Shown piece after piece: positions 23,426 through 33,885 of a stretch of DNA of 64,000 nucleotides (the first letter of the stretch is position 1; every line of letters begins with the position of its first letter). A program made the translations under genes and the position numbers. The stretch comes from Prosapia bicincta (Eukaryota; Arthropoda; Insecta; Hemiptera; Cercopidae): NCBI GenBank assembly GCA_036971475.1, contig JBAIZL010000061.1, positions 1,032,501-1,096,500 of the forward strand, read 5' to 3'. The notes beneath the pieces are model-generated. The model worked only from the letters and a program-made list of their open reading frames with translations, was not told the DNA's origin and ran no database searches.

Positions 23426-23477
23426 TAATAGTCTGTGTTTCAAGTGATCTGTGTGTGTTTGCCAGTAAGTAGTAAAA

Positions 23478-23774
23478 ATGTCATCATCAGTGTCGGCAAA
23501 GTTTTCAGCTTTAAATTCTGTAGATTCTATGCCTATACGCGATCTAAAGATAGGCATGGCATATAAAATTGTAAATGCGCGTTTTGTCGAGGCAAAGTAT
23601 GGTAACACCGTACTTGTAGACTTACAGGTAGATGATGAAGACAGACGCGCTGTCTTTCTTCCCAAGCGATACGCTACGGCGTTGACAGCGGAAGATTTGG
23701 GCTCTATTATAGGCAAATTTTTAACTGTTATCAAACATGTCGGCCAAACTGTGAATTTGGCCATTACAGATTAA
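23478..23774 (+). CDS. Small 98-aa protein of the 5-kb element
   Basis: An intact frame with a real ATG in good context (AAAAATGTC), lying just inside the left inner arm. After a short Ser-rich start it reads as alternating beta-strand-like segments: LKIGMAYKIVNARFVEAKYG, NTVLVDLQVD, AVFLPKRYA, LTVIKHVGQTVNLAI. The Y-I-A---T/A-KYG--VLV-L ... FLPKRY pattern suggests a compact OB-fold-like domain of the kind found in single-stranded nucleic-acid-binding proteins. That is an inference from shape, not a family match. Its near-perfect state, beside decayed neighbours, suggests recent selection or recent insertion. It is the first gene of a plus-strand set, and the next coding region starts about 40 bp downstream. 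No TATA box was assigned. Confidence 0.72.
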   Translation: MSSSVSAKFSALNSVDSMPIRDLKIGMAYKIVNARFVEAKYGNTVLVDLQVDDEDRRAVFLPKRYATALTAEDLGSIIGKFLTVIKHVGQTVNLAITD

Positions 23775-23815
23775 TATTATTCTTTAAAACGTTTCAGCAT
23801 GTTTATTATTTTTAA

Positions 23816-24403
23816 AATTTTACAGTGCCTCTGTCTTTGTTTAATCTATGCGCTATTGAGGTCTACGCATGCGCACAGAACAGACATGATATAGACAGTT
23901 TGGGCTCACCTGTATCTGTAAAGCAAGCGTTGATAAAATCTTTTAAAGACTAAAGGCCTTATGATACATCTGAATCTTTATCTATAGATTTCAATAATTT
24001 AAAATTTTCAGTATTGTTATGGTTGAAGAACCACCGTGGCACTGTAACTGTGTATGCCTACGAGAAGACATCTGTCATATTTATTAGATTTCACTACACA
24101 GGTCTGTCTAATAATATTTGCCGGGAGTGTTTGAGTTACTTTGTGCTCCGTCAGGCAGATAGTTTCGACATCACAAGAGCCGGTTACATATACTCTATAG
24201 CTGAGGTGGACGGCTTCGAATTTTTACACCATATCTGGGACTCTGATAACTGGTGCGATATCTGTTTAAACCCTTTATTTAGTTTTGAAGACTTTCTACA
24301 ATCAACCCAGGAGGAGAGCTATTCTTTGATCAACTATTGTGATCCGTTAATCTGCAGGTCATACATTCACGAGAGATGGCGTCTACGTCACAACAACCTA
24401 TAA
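23816..24403 (+). pseudogene. Cys-rich coding region broken by one stop
   Basis: One reading frame runs from 23816 to 24403 with a single in-frame TAA at 23951-23953. The part before the stop ends in SPVSVKQALIKSFKD. The part after begins RPYDTSESLSIDFNNLKFSV and continues for 150 codons. The downstream part has CRECLSYF, WCDICLNPLF and YCDPLICRS, i.e. CxxC, CxxC and a further Cys pair, suggesting zinc binding. There is no in-frame ATG, so an upstream exon is likely (an acceptor-like TTTTACAG ends at 23825). A competing ATG at 23799 in another frame opens a 31-residue hydrophobic peptide. The 3' end overlaps the start of the next gene. I do not recognise the family. Confidence 0.55.
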
Positions 24404-25134
24404 ACACTCGCATTGTAAGTAACTATTCTTTTTTCAAAATATGTTAAGTCTAGATGACACATTGGGTGTTTATTTATAGCAGAGCATATTTTCAAACTTC
24501 ATTTTTCAATTTTTGTAATGCCTAGATCATACACTATATTGAATGAGTGGTGGTGTATTTCATTATCGTTTAATATATATTTTGGACACGAGATATTATA
24601 TGTTAATGTCACGTCTTTTTCAATTTTTGTAAAGCTTAGATCACACAGTATATTGATTGAATGGTAGTTTATTTTCAATAGCGTTTAATACATAGTTTAG
24701 ACATGAGGTAGCGTCGTGTTCAAATTATCTGGAGCCTAGATCATAGAATATATATTGAATGGTAGTTTATTTTCATTAGCGTTTAATATATATTTTGGAT
24801 ACGAGATATTATATGTTAATGTCGGGCCTTTTTCAAAAGCCTTAGATCACACAGTATATTGAATGAGTGGTAGTCTATTTTCAATAGCGTTTATTATGTT
24901 TGTTTAAATTGTAGCATATTTTAGACACGAGGTAGCGTCATGTTCAAATTATCTGAAGCCCTGGTCACGGAGTTGGTTTATTTAGTTTCTTTTTTCTAGG
25001 CGTACACTGCGCTTTCAGATTCTTCACTAACCTATTCGCCTCTACTACTACCTATGGGCTCGTCTCCAGGAGATTTACCTTCCCGGCCGCCTGGCATTGA
25101 TACGGACAGCGATGAGGAAGATGATTCGCTATAG
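24376..25134 (+). CDS. Two-exon gene for a small acidic protein
   Basis: Exon 1 (24376-24414) starts at an ATG inside the end of the Cys-rich frame and encodes MASTSQQPINTRI. It ends exactly at a consensus donor, ATT|GTAAGT. Exon 2 (25000-25134) begins after a strong polypyrimidine acceptor, TTTCTTTTTTCTAG, and keeps the frame: AYTALSDSSLTYSPLLLPMG, a Pro/Ser-rich middle, then an acidic tail DTDSDEEDDSL and a stop. The product would be 57 residues. The tail resembles a casein kinase 2 target or an acidic activation/interaction tail. The 585-bp intron is built of four tandem units. Confidence rests on both splice sites fitting and the frame being preserved. No transcript evidence is available. 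Confidence 0.5.
24500..24960. repeat. ~103-bp tandem repeat inside the intron, arranged A-B-A-B
   Basis: TAGATCA recurs at 24533, 24637, 24737 and 24843 with matching flanks. Units 1 and 3 end in GATATTATATGTTAATGTC. Units 2 and 4 end in GAGGTAGCGTC-TGTTCAAATTATCT. So the array is a duplicated dimer. Confidence 0.82.
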
Positions 25135-25139
25135 TTGGG

Positions 25140-26560
25140 ATGATTCGTTTTCACGCAGTATGTAGGCCTAACATAGTATATACGCCTATCTATGATAGCA
25201 TGGATATTGGCTTAGCGTAGTATTTATGTGGGTTTACACGCATATTTGTTTAACAGCGTATATATGGCTATTTAGAGTATATTGCATGCTGGTTTAACAT
25301 AGTATATACCAGGCTAGTGTTTCTTTCCGGCTGATTTTTGAACTGACATGTGTGACTATATCTAGACCGTACATAATTGATAAGCCAATTTTGGGGAGTT
25401 TATGTTTATTTAGCGAGGCTATGCAGCGGATATTATGTGTTGGGGCATACTATGTGTTAATGATTAGCCAAGCTATGTATCAGGTATTATGTGGGCAGCT
25501 TGTAGGATAGTGTGTGATAACCATTAGCTAAACTATGCACTGAATATAATGTGTTATACTTTGTAGGCCCATGTCTTCTTAGCATAATATCTATGCAGGC
25601 TTACACACATATATGTTTAACACGTTATGTAGGCCTAACATAGTATGATAGCATGCATGTCGGTTTAGCATAGTATTTATTTGGTTTACACGCATATTTA
25701 TTTAACACACTATATAGGGTAATTACGTATGCGGGCCTAACATAGTATATAAGCCTATGTAGGATAGCATCCATGTTGGTTAGCATAGTATTTATGTCGG
25801 TTTACACACATATCTGTTTAGCACAGTATGTAGGCTTAGCATATTATTTATGTAGGTTTACAAGCATATTTGTTTAACACACTATATAAGCTATCATTCA
25901 TCCTGGCTTAACATAGGCCTATGTGGGTAACGGGGATATTTGCCTGATACAGGATGTATATAGGTTAACCTGCATATTGGTTTAACAGCGTTTATATGGC
26001 TATTTAGAGTATATTGCATGCTGGTTTAACATAGTATATATGCCTGAATGTTGGCTTAGCATTGTATGTATATAGGTTGCGTGACTTTTTTTAATTATAT
26101 TATAGTATTTGTTGACCGTCATGGGCGTGATAGGTTATGCATTGTTAGCTATACCATATAGTACTTCCCGTATTATACGGTTGCCAGGTTCTACCTGATA
26201 GACGAGGTGAAACTAGCTCAGATCATATAGGCTTTGGCCAGTGGTTTACCGACATAGTAGGCCCATGTAAGTCGGCCTAGCATAGTATGTATGCAGGTTT
26301 ACACGCATATTTGTTTAACACATTATGTGTCCTATCAGGTGTGTTGGCTTAACAAGCCTATGTATGATAGCATGCATGATGGCTTAGCATCGTTTTAGGA
26401 TCGTTTTATATCATATATTTATCCTCGTTTTGTGATAGGCCTCATTATTAGTGTTTCTCCATATATACCTTTATATCTAGATACATTTACAGCTATAGGA
26501 TATATCCATTGAGGCTATTTGATTATTTACACTGATTTCTGATTATATATGTAGGCCTTG
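25140..26560. repeat. Irregular internal repeat field of the 5-kb element
   Basis: Variants of GTTTACACGCATATTTGTTTAACA appear near 25230, 25600, 25690, 25800, 25857, 25960 and 26297, interleaved with variants of TTAGCATAGTAT and of GCCTATGTATGATAGCATGC. Spacing is irregular. No open frame of note. The field fills the space between the acidic gene and the right arm. Confidence 0.75.
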
Positions 26561-26574
26561 GTATGACGATATTA

Positions 26575-27080
26575 CATAGTAAATTGATACAGTAATCAAA
26601 ACATAGACACGTGCCTAGATTCACAACGACACAGCCGTGTGGGTTTTAAGCTTGCTATAGCGGTCACCGGCTGCCGTTGCGGTTCTATGCGTTATCTCTG
26701 CAAGTCTGCACGCGTCTAACATACGTTTACAGAATATGTAGGTCAAACGTGTTCCCTCAAGCGATAAGGCCTTGTTGCACTGTTTCACCTTTAGAGGTGG
26801 GCCATACTAGATACCTCTGTATGTTTTTAGATAATTTAATTTGTAGCACGGGGCGCTGGCTCGTCAAGGATCGCATCCCTCTGTATTGTTTAGCATTACA
26901 CCTGTGGCCCTCATTACCCGGGGTATACCTTTCATTTTAGGGAGGGCCTACACCTAGAGTCATTCGAACGCTGATACATCGTCATATATATAAAATCTTT
27001 CCACAAGTTAACCCCTCGCCAATCCGGCTTTCCTATTGGTTCCCTCCCAAGCGCCCCGTCTACCCCAACGCCTTCTCTAC
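26575..27080. repeat. Right terminal inverted repeat, short form
   Basis: About 506 bp, the reverse complement of 22969-23425 fused directly to the reverse complement of 22055-22114. Frames across both arms are mirror artefacts of the same sequence and I do not call them genes. Confidence 0.9.
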
Positions 27081-27262
27081 TTGTAATAAATCTTATTTGC
27101 TTTTATTTTGTTTTTGTGGGAATGGCTTTAATAGGCGACGTTATGTCAGTGATTTGTGGGAATGTTTTCTCATACATCGGCAAGATGGAGCAATCTAAAC
27201 TACTTGGTAATGCATTGTCTCTAAGGGCATATCGAATCTGTTCTCTCTTTTTCTGTTACTTA
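27081..27262 (+). repeat. Repeat R, right half of the interrupted copy
   Basis: Begins with the target duplication TTGTAATA (27081-27088). It matches the reverse complement of 7566-7741 up to TTTTCTGTTACTTA, then ends at a short CA tract. It completes the copy that starts at 21742. Confidence 0.85.
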
Positions 27263-27359
27263 TACACACACTGCGACGGGCAGTATTCTCTTGGAATACA
27301 TACCGCAAAAAGATAAAATTTAAAACATAAAGAGTTTAAATTTCTTTTATATAAAACCA

Positions 27360-30300
27360 ACCAAGCCACCGTAAGAGGGGTTAGAAACTTTAATTTAAGG
27401 CCGTTTGCAAGGGGAAGATGGTCAAAATCGACCTAGAGCTACCACCGACATTTCCAGAGATAAAGCGAGACGAGAAAAATCAGTAACAAAGGATAAGAAA
27501 ACTTCATTAAAGGCACCCATAAAGAGTTAGACGGCTGGAACGAAAAAGTGGATAGAATCGATCCAATTTATTGATTTGGCGAGCCGCTGGGTTTAGTACA
27601 AAGGTGATGCGCGCGCCGATCATGACGAAATCGATAAGGTTTCTTATTGGTTGAGAGGCTCGTGGGAACAGAGCAGCGGAGAGGGGGCTTCCCCGTGGGA
27701 AAGAAAAGTTAGCGTCCTTTTACACCCCAGCGAAACCAGGATTTCTGAAGTGTACGGATGTGTGAGGGATTAGCTCCGGTAAAGAATGAACAGTAGTATT
27801 TTACCGTTAATTGCTTAAAAACGATGAGTGGCTAAGGCAATTTCGTCTCGTAGGAATGTCGTGACGTTGTGTTTCCGAAAATGGGGCCCTTTCGGAATCA
27901 AGATCGCGCCGAAAGAGGTTTCCCCATAAAATTCCATCAATAATGTGCGAGCGTCTTAAAATGTGTGTGTTACAGCCTTACTACAAAGGCAAGGCGAAGT
28001 GAACAGTGATAACCTAGCAAACAGTTTTAAAAAAGTGATACTAAATTTCAAACTAAATTAAACATAATTCAACTAACTTGGTAAACGATTTAAAAAATTT
28101 TTCATTCTTTCTTGTGTTATAAAATACCCAGTTAAGAACAGTGTTAAAAAAGGGGCTTAAAGCTAAAAATTTTATTAGTAACAGTTTAAAATTTAAAAGA
28201 GGTGCTAAAGGCATCGAAGAAAGAAGATGGGAGAGTTTCAAACAAAGGGTGGAGCAAGCAGATCTACATGAGGCGTACCAGAAGCACAAAGGGAAGGTGG
28301 TTTCAAAGATGGCGGCAACTCGTGGGAAAGCATCCAAGTATACCTGCGTGGGAAAGATACAACATCCAAGCCGGACCTCCCCCACGCCACTGGAGAACAA
28401 AGGGAGAGACGAAGAAGAGAGGGAGAAATGGGCAAGCCGTGCTTTGTGGTGGATTTCAGGTTAGGTCTATTTTGTCTTCCCTTTGCAAATTAGAAAATTT
28501 TAATTTGAAAAATTTTTCTTTATGGGAAAATGTTATAAAATTTAAATAAATTTTCAAACCATTAACAGTAAACTTTGAAATTCAGAAGTAAATACTGGTG
28601 GCTTTGTTTTGAAGAGGGGGTTTCAAGATGGCGATGCCATAAAAGCAGAAAATATGTTGCATTTCACGAAAGTAAGGGAAATAAAAATTTTAGGTTAGGA
28701 ATAGTGTAAAGGGTTAAGGGTTTTAAATAAACAAATCAAATAAAGGGATTTAAATTATTTAAAGAGCTAAAATCTTATGAAGGTGTAAGGAAATTAAATA
28801 AGAGATGGGTTGTAAAAAAAATTAAATATGATATGCTAAAAGTAAATATCCAAGATGGCGGACAAAGACAATTGTTTACAACAGCTGATTTGAAGGCCAT
28901 GCTTTAGTTTCAAGTACTCCTATAAACAGGAGTGTTATTCCATATAATTAAATTAAACTGAATTGTTATTTTATTTAGAAGGAGTCATTATGAAATTTTT
29001 CAATATGAAACAAATTGACATAAATTGTTCTCGTTTAAAATAAACAAGGGTTATATCATTAATTGAAGCTATCTAATTTAAACTGTTGATTTTATTTAGA
29101 AAAGGGTGAAAATATATATGTGTATTAAATAAATTAAATCAAACCAAGGTTTGAGTAAAAATAAAGGGTTATGATTTTGATATGTGTAGATTTTAAAAAT
29201 TTTAAAAAGTGCAACAAAATGGTTAAGTTAAACCAGAGATTTTAAAATTTGTGAGTGGGGCTAGCTAATATATTAAAATAAGTTTTTTCTTTTATGAATT
29301 ATAAGTGTATTTTGTTTATTTCATGATTTATATGTATGTAAAATAATATGTTGGTGATAGGGAAACTTAGAAGGAAAAATGAAATTTTTGCAAATTGGTT
29401 TAAATATAAGTTATATAACTTAGGCAAAGGGTTTAGTAACCATTTAGCAAAGGTTACCAAAATTTATTAAATATCAATTTCCTTCAGAAATTGCATTGAT
29501 AAAATTTAAATAAATTTAAATAAATTTCTGTATTTATGATTCTCATGCAAAAGGGTTACATATTTTATATTAAAAGGATTTAACTATGTTTAAATAAGTA
29601 TTAATAAATCTCAGTAATTATAATTTTCATTTAGGAAAGGGTTAAATTAATAGTAACCAAAGAGTTAAATATTTTATATTAAAAGGGTTAAATAAATTTT
29701 AGTAAATTTGTAAATTTCTGTGTAAATGATCAAAGATCAGTTTAAAAGGGTTTAACTATGTTTCAATAAATATTAATAAATTTCATTATGTTAATTTTCA
29801 TGCAGAAAGGGTTAATCTAATGAGAACCAAAGGGTTATTTAATTTATATTAAAAGGGTTAAATAAATTTTAATTAAATTTCAGTATGTATAATTTTCATG
29901 CAGAAAGGGTTGATCAAATAGTAACTAAAGGGTTAAATATTTTCTATTAAAAGGGTTAAATAAATTTTAATAGATTTGTAGATTTTGTGAATGATTGAGG
30001 ATATGTTTAAAAAGGTTTTAACTATGTTTCAGTAAACATTTTAATTAAAATATGTGTTTAAATATTGTAATTTCAAAGGAAAGGTGTTTGATTTTATTCA
30101 GCAGATGTTTTAACAATTTTTATTAATTATGATTTGTTGTTCAGTAAATATTTTGATAATCTTGTGGGAGATACGGCTATATGTTTTATATGTAATTTTT
30201 TGTTTCAGTAGGTGCTTGATAATTGGTTTTTATATAATCGGATATAATTTATGAAATTGTTTTTAGGTTGTTAGGTAAAATTGATTAAAACTTTACCTGC

Positions 30301-31350
30301 TAAAGCAAATAGAAATTAAACTTTAAAAGGTCATTTAAAATTGATAGAGATATAGGAAAAATTTTATCATTTACATGGCTATGTAGAATGTGGCCATAAA
30401 TAAAATAGTGTGTTTAGAAATTTTAACTAGTTGAACAAAATGTAAAGGTTAGGGAGCTTTCGGAGTGTACTGAAGAGTAAGGATTTGCTTGAATCAAAAA
30501 GGTTAAAACGAAAAATTGTAAACTGTAACAATTAAATTTTAAGAAAAAATTTAAGTAAACAAAACCAAATATTGACAATTAAAATTTTAAGGTTAATAAC
30601 CTGGGATACTGAAATAAAATTAGGACAAGCAGTAAAGGGTTATTAAAATAGTCACTTAAGGGAAAAGAGAATTTTTAATTAGAAGAAAAGAACAAGAACT
30701 TCAGGTTGGAAAGGGTTATATTTTGACAAGTAAGATTGAACGTTAAGTAGAGCAAAGTTTTACGCTTTGGTATATTCGATTGTAAGCAAACTAAAATCGT
30801 AAAATCTTAATTTAAACTTTAATGTCAAATAGAATAAGCAGAGTATGGTTTCTTAACTGTGTGAGAACCAACACAAAAGATATTTTAAGTCAAAGAAGTT
30901 ACAGACTGTGCGATGTAAATTTAAATTTTAAAATTAAAAAATAAATATTTTTTAACTAACTTGCAAACAAACTGAGTATTCTTTTAAACAAGTTTCTTAC
31001 ACTCTCCTACAACTGATATGGTCATTTCGCCGTTTAGATGTCTTTCAAAAGAACCCATCCCCCGGGATGACTTACCCGTTAAGGGTAAAATACGCAGCAA
31101 GTTAGGTTTTTTCTTTTTTAAGTCCAGTGACTTGTTCTCTGGCAGATTTTGGCGAGCATTGCACAGCGTTCGTGGTTTTGGCTGCGAGCGGCTCGTTTCA
31201 AAATTCTTGCTCTGCAATGGGCGGTTGGTGGTCGGCCTTGCGCTCGGTGCTGGTCAACGGTAGGGTTCACGGCGGTGCGTAAGTGGTGGCCCGGTCCGTT
31301 GCAACACACACACACAGTAGCAGGAGCTGCAGCAACATATTGGTAAATTT
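27360..31350 (+). repeat. Long noncoding repeat family, member 1
   Basis: A GC-balanced 5' block (27400-28450) has inverted CCAAT (TTATTGG at 27646) and AAGATGGCGGC (28306), followed by a very AT-rich block, then a GC-richer 3' block at 31020-31310. The 3' block shares AGTCCAGTGACT and CTGGCAGATTTTGGC with the reverse complement of 46840-46904. The middle shares AGAACCAAAGGGTT (29823-29836) with the reverse complement of 47243-47256. Overlapping frames of 107-115 codons at 28141-28549 show no domain. No RT, integrase or terminal repeats were found. It could be a nonautonomous retroelement or a family of noncoding transcription units. Confidence 0.5.
29400..30060. repeat. Diverged AAAGGGTTAAATAAATTTT repeats
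   Basis: The phrases ATTTTCATGCAGAAAGGGTT, AACCAAAGGGTT and ATTAAAAGGGTTAAATAAAT recur several times at intervals of roughly 110-230 bp in the AT-rich middle of member 1. No coding. Confidence 0.6.
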
Positions 31351-31904
31351 TGACTTTTGAAAAAAAAAACAATTTTCGTTTGGCGTTCTGAACAATGTAA
31401 AGAATAATTTAAGATCAGGTAAATACATACAACGATAATGTATTATAAATTCGCTCACAGCAAGCCACTTACCTTTTAAGGCATTCCACTCCTTACAAAA
31501 TTTTTGTAATGGAGACCTATACTTGGGTAGCTCAGGGTTTAGTGTAATCGTTGCTAGTTTTTAGTTTAAATACACTATGTCACTTTCTTTGTATTCCTAA
31601 AACTTAAATTGATACTTACGTGTAATATTTTAAATTAAAAACTATGTAATAACAAAACGTTTTGACGTTACTTAATAAAATTATATATGGTAAAATATCT
31701 ACCAACATTCTTTATTGGTTTGTTTACTTCGTGTAGTATAAATTAACTATACAATTTAAATTCACCTACGTGGAAGGACCCGTAGGCTGATCCAATCAGG
31801 TTACAGTTGAAGCCACCTCGCTTACCCGTGTCGGCTCCCTAAGGGAGGATTACTCACGACTTACTTAGACGTCCCGCTACGATTAAAGAAAACTGACCGA
31901 TGCA
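31351..31904. other. Intergenic DNA
   Basis: 31770-31880 is a GC-richer patch with TGATCCAATCAGG. A 12-base phrase, TGATCCAATCAG, recurs at 49078-49089 in member 2 of the long repeat. No gene identified. Confidence 0.35.
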
Positions 31905-31995
31905 GAAGCTATTCACAACAGACGTAAAATCGGAGACAACAAAGGAAGAGATGTTGCTACGCAATGTTTTAAATATGCTTATTGTTGTAGTTTAT
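31905..31995 (+). repeat. Dispersed repeat shared with 18168-18260
   Basis: Same order and orientation of GCTATTCACAACAGACGT, GACAACAAA and GTTGCTACGCAATGTTTTA as at 18.2 kb. Confidence 0.7.
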
Positions 31996-33040
31996 ATTTC
32001 TAAATTTATCTCAAATGGTTTATCCAATTCTGATACAATTGGTATAGAGAAATATATTTTAAAGTATATTTATTTATGCGTTTTTTTAACTTTTAAATAT
32101 TTATTCATTAAATATTTCTACAATAACTAATTTCTGCAACTACGTTCAGCACTACTATTTTGGTTGCCCGGATCACTATTGTAATCCAAGCCATTTTATT
32201 TTATTGCTGATAGCAGTTGCCAAAGAGCATCCAATTGTCTTCTTCCCCTAGCCCACTGCACAGGTCAGTTCTTTTTGAAAGAGCATTTCTATTTTAAATG
32301 CCTTGTTTTGAGACATTGTTATCCGCAGCACCAAGTTTTCTTCGTAACGGAAAAGTTGTTTATTTAATTTTCTTTCATTTCTTTATAACATTTTGTAAGT
32401 GTATTGTAAATGACAGAAAATACGGTGCAAGTGATGGTGCGAGGGCCATTTAATCCTCTGGGTTTATTCCAAGTTGCGATGGAGTATAAATATTGAGTAG
32501 CATTTTTGACGCTATCAATCTGTATACGAAAGTATGAGAAAAGAAAATGTTCAAAAAGGTAAATATTAAAATATTATTTAAAAGAAACTTAAACTAGGTT
32601 CTTTATTAAGGTGCACACTGATCAAGGATGGCCTATTTGATAGTCATTCGTTTGGAATTATAATTGCTACTCCTAATATTATATATTTATGTTATGAATA
32701 ATATATTAGGGGCTCTATAGAAGATTAGAATATATCTTATTAAATTAGTCAATATATTTCCTTGACATAATGCCTTTAGCAATGACGCTTGGCCTTACTA
32801 ATTAACTCATAGCTACCTTTTTCTATTCTTTTATGGACCTTTTATCGTTTTCTTTGCAAAAACTATTTCAGATATAGTTTCATTGTACTCAATACAAAAT
32901 GTGTGATTCCTAAAGCTGTATTCCATGATTTTTTGATTTTTTAAAGTGTTAACCATTGTTATTTAAGAATTATCATTTAGAATGTTATTGTAAGAGTAAA
33001 TAGGCACAGGAGTCCTTATTATATACTTAAAAACGAAGAA
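31996..33040. other. AT-rich intergenic DNA
   Basis: No gene recognised. Frames are short and lack motifs. Confidence 0.4.
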
Positions 33041-33705
33041 TTATGGTGAGTTTGTTACCACAACAGTTTTACCTATTTCATGGTTTGTTTTTCTAACATT
33101 CGTTCGCCTTACATGACGAAGAGAAATAATTTGCTCAGGAGATATTGCGACATTTCTTTGAGAAGTATGCGGTTGATTGTGAATAGACTCATCTCCTTGA
33201 GCTTCAGTCGAGACTTCAGGTCCACATGGAACCCAATGAGAACAGTCAGGCCGGGCGTCATTGTAAGCTAGAACAATTTTAAGAGGGACATTCTCTGGTT
33301 TTCTTTCAGGATCAATAGTATTTTCTAGTCGATTTGTTGTAGTTGACGCTGCAAACTCTGAATCAAGAAAAATGTTTGAATTAAAAAGCCAGATTCCAGT
33401 ACTTTTAAACCTATTTATTCCAGTTGTCAGAGTTGCAACTCTCAAAAAGACTTTACCCAATATTTCAGCAATTTGGGTCATTTTAATGGCTTTCCCACGG
33501 TTAGACCTCAGCTAGGTAGAGTTTTCTTGGTCGTAATATACGCTCAAAGGCTTCATAAAGGCAACGTCTAAAGGTTTTAGCCGATGCGTGCCGTGGAGAG
33601 GAAAGCATAAAATGAAGACACCAGATTTCCCAGCTTGATAGATTATGGTGAGGCTCTGTACATGGGTAGACTGACTATCTAACAATAACAAGACTGACTT
33701 CTCGA
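33041..33705 (-). pseudogene. Second pogo-type DDE transposase, C-terminal part
   Basis: Minus strand from 33705: SVLLLLDSQSTHVQSL carries the second catalytic Asp block, and HGTHRLKPLDVAFMKPLS the third. Then, past a TAG near 33514, LRSNRGKAIKMTQIAEILGK and the conserved pogo C-terminal phrase GINRFKSTGIWLFNSNIF follow. A final region contains ISPEQIISL. This is the DDE-superfamily endonuclease fold of pogo/Tigger-related transposases, distinct from the one at 20-21 kb. The first Asp and the DNA-binding part are missing upstream. One nonsense codon is seen; otherwise the frame is long, so decay is moderate. Confidence 0.8.
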
Positions 33706-33726
33706 ATACTGTACTTATAAAAAGTA

Positions 33727-33883
33727 CTTGCCTAAGTGAATACGTAATGGCTTACTTGTTGACGCATTTTAAAACATCCGTTCCTTCTACGAAGCTAACC
33801 CTCTACTCGGTTAGTTTCGTAAAAGGAACGAATTTTTTGAAACGCGTCAGCAAGTAAGCCCTTACGTATTCACTTAGTTAAGT
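33727..33883. mobile_element. Palindromic MITE with TA flanks
   Basis: Nearly the whole 157 bp is an inverted repeat. The left arm starts CTTGCCTAAGTGAATACGTA and the right arm, reversed, CTTAACTAAGTGAATACGTA. The arms meet at about CTAACCCTCTACTCGGTTAG. TA dinucleotides lie at both ends (33725-33726 and 33884-33885), which suits a Tc1/mariner-type nonautonomous foldback. It lies at the broken upstream edge of the pogo relic. Confidence 0.8.
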
Positions 33884-33885
33884 AA

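Larger units (their letters stand above)
22055..27080. mobile_element. 5.03-kb gene-bearing inverted-repeat element, family unknown
   Basis: The outer 60 bp at each end (22055-22114 and 27021-27080) are inverted copies beginning GTAGAGAAGGCGTTGGGGTA. The flanks are CTGTAATA on the left and TTGTAATA on the right, an 8-bp target duplication with one change. The paralogous locus at 7734-7741 has a single CTGTAATA and no insert, which fixes both borders. Next inside are long inner inverted arms (22969-23425 with 26575-27020). The core holds three small coding regions on the plus strand and two repetitive blocks. There is no transposase, integrase, RT or polymerase. An 8-bp duplication fits hAT, P or similar cut-and-paste groups, but I do not recognise the ends. 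A nonautonomous element or a relic of a larger, virus-like element are both possible. Confidence 0.85.

Noticed and set aside
22055..27080. CRISPR or bacterial defence-type system
   Set aside because: Splice sites, microsatellites and LINE/Penelope content show a eukaryotic genome. The repeats are not spaced like CRISPR arrays.
28141..28549. 107-115 codon frames in the long repeat as a host exon
   Set aside because: Three overlapping frames on both strands are open because stops are scarce in this GC-richer block. No domain is visible.
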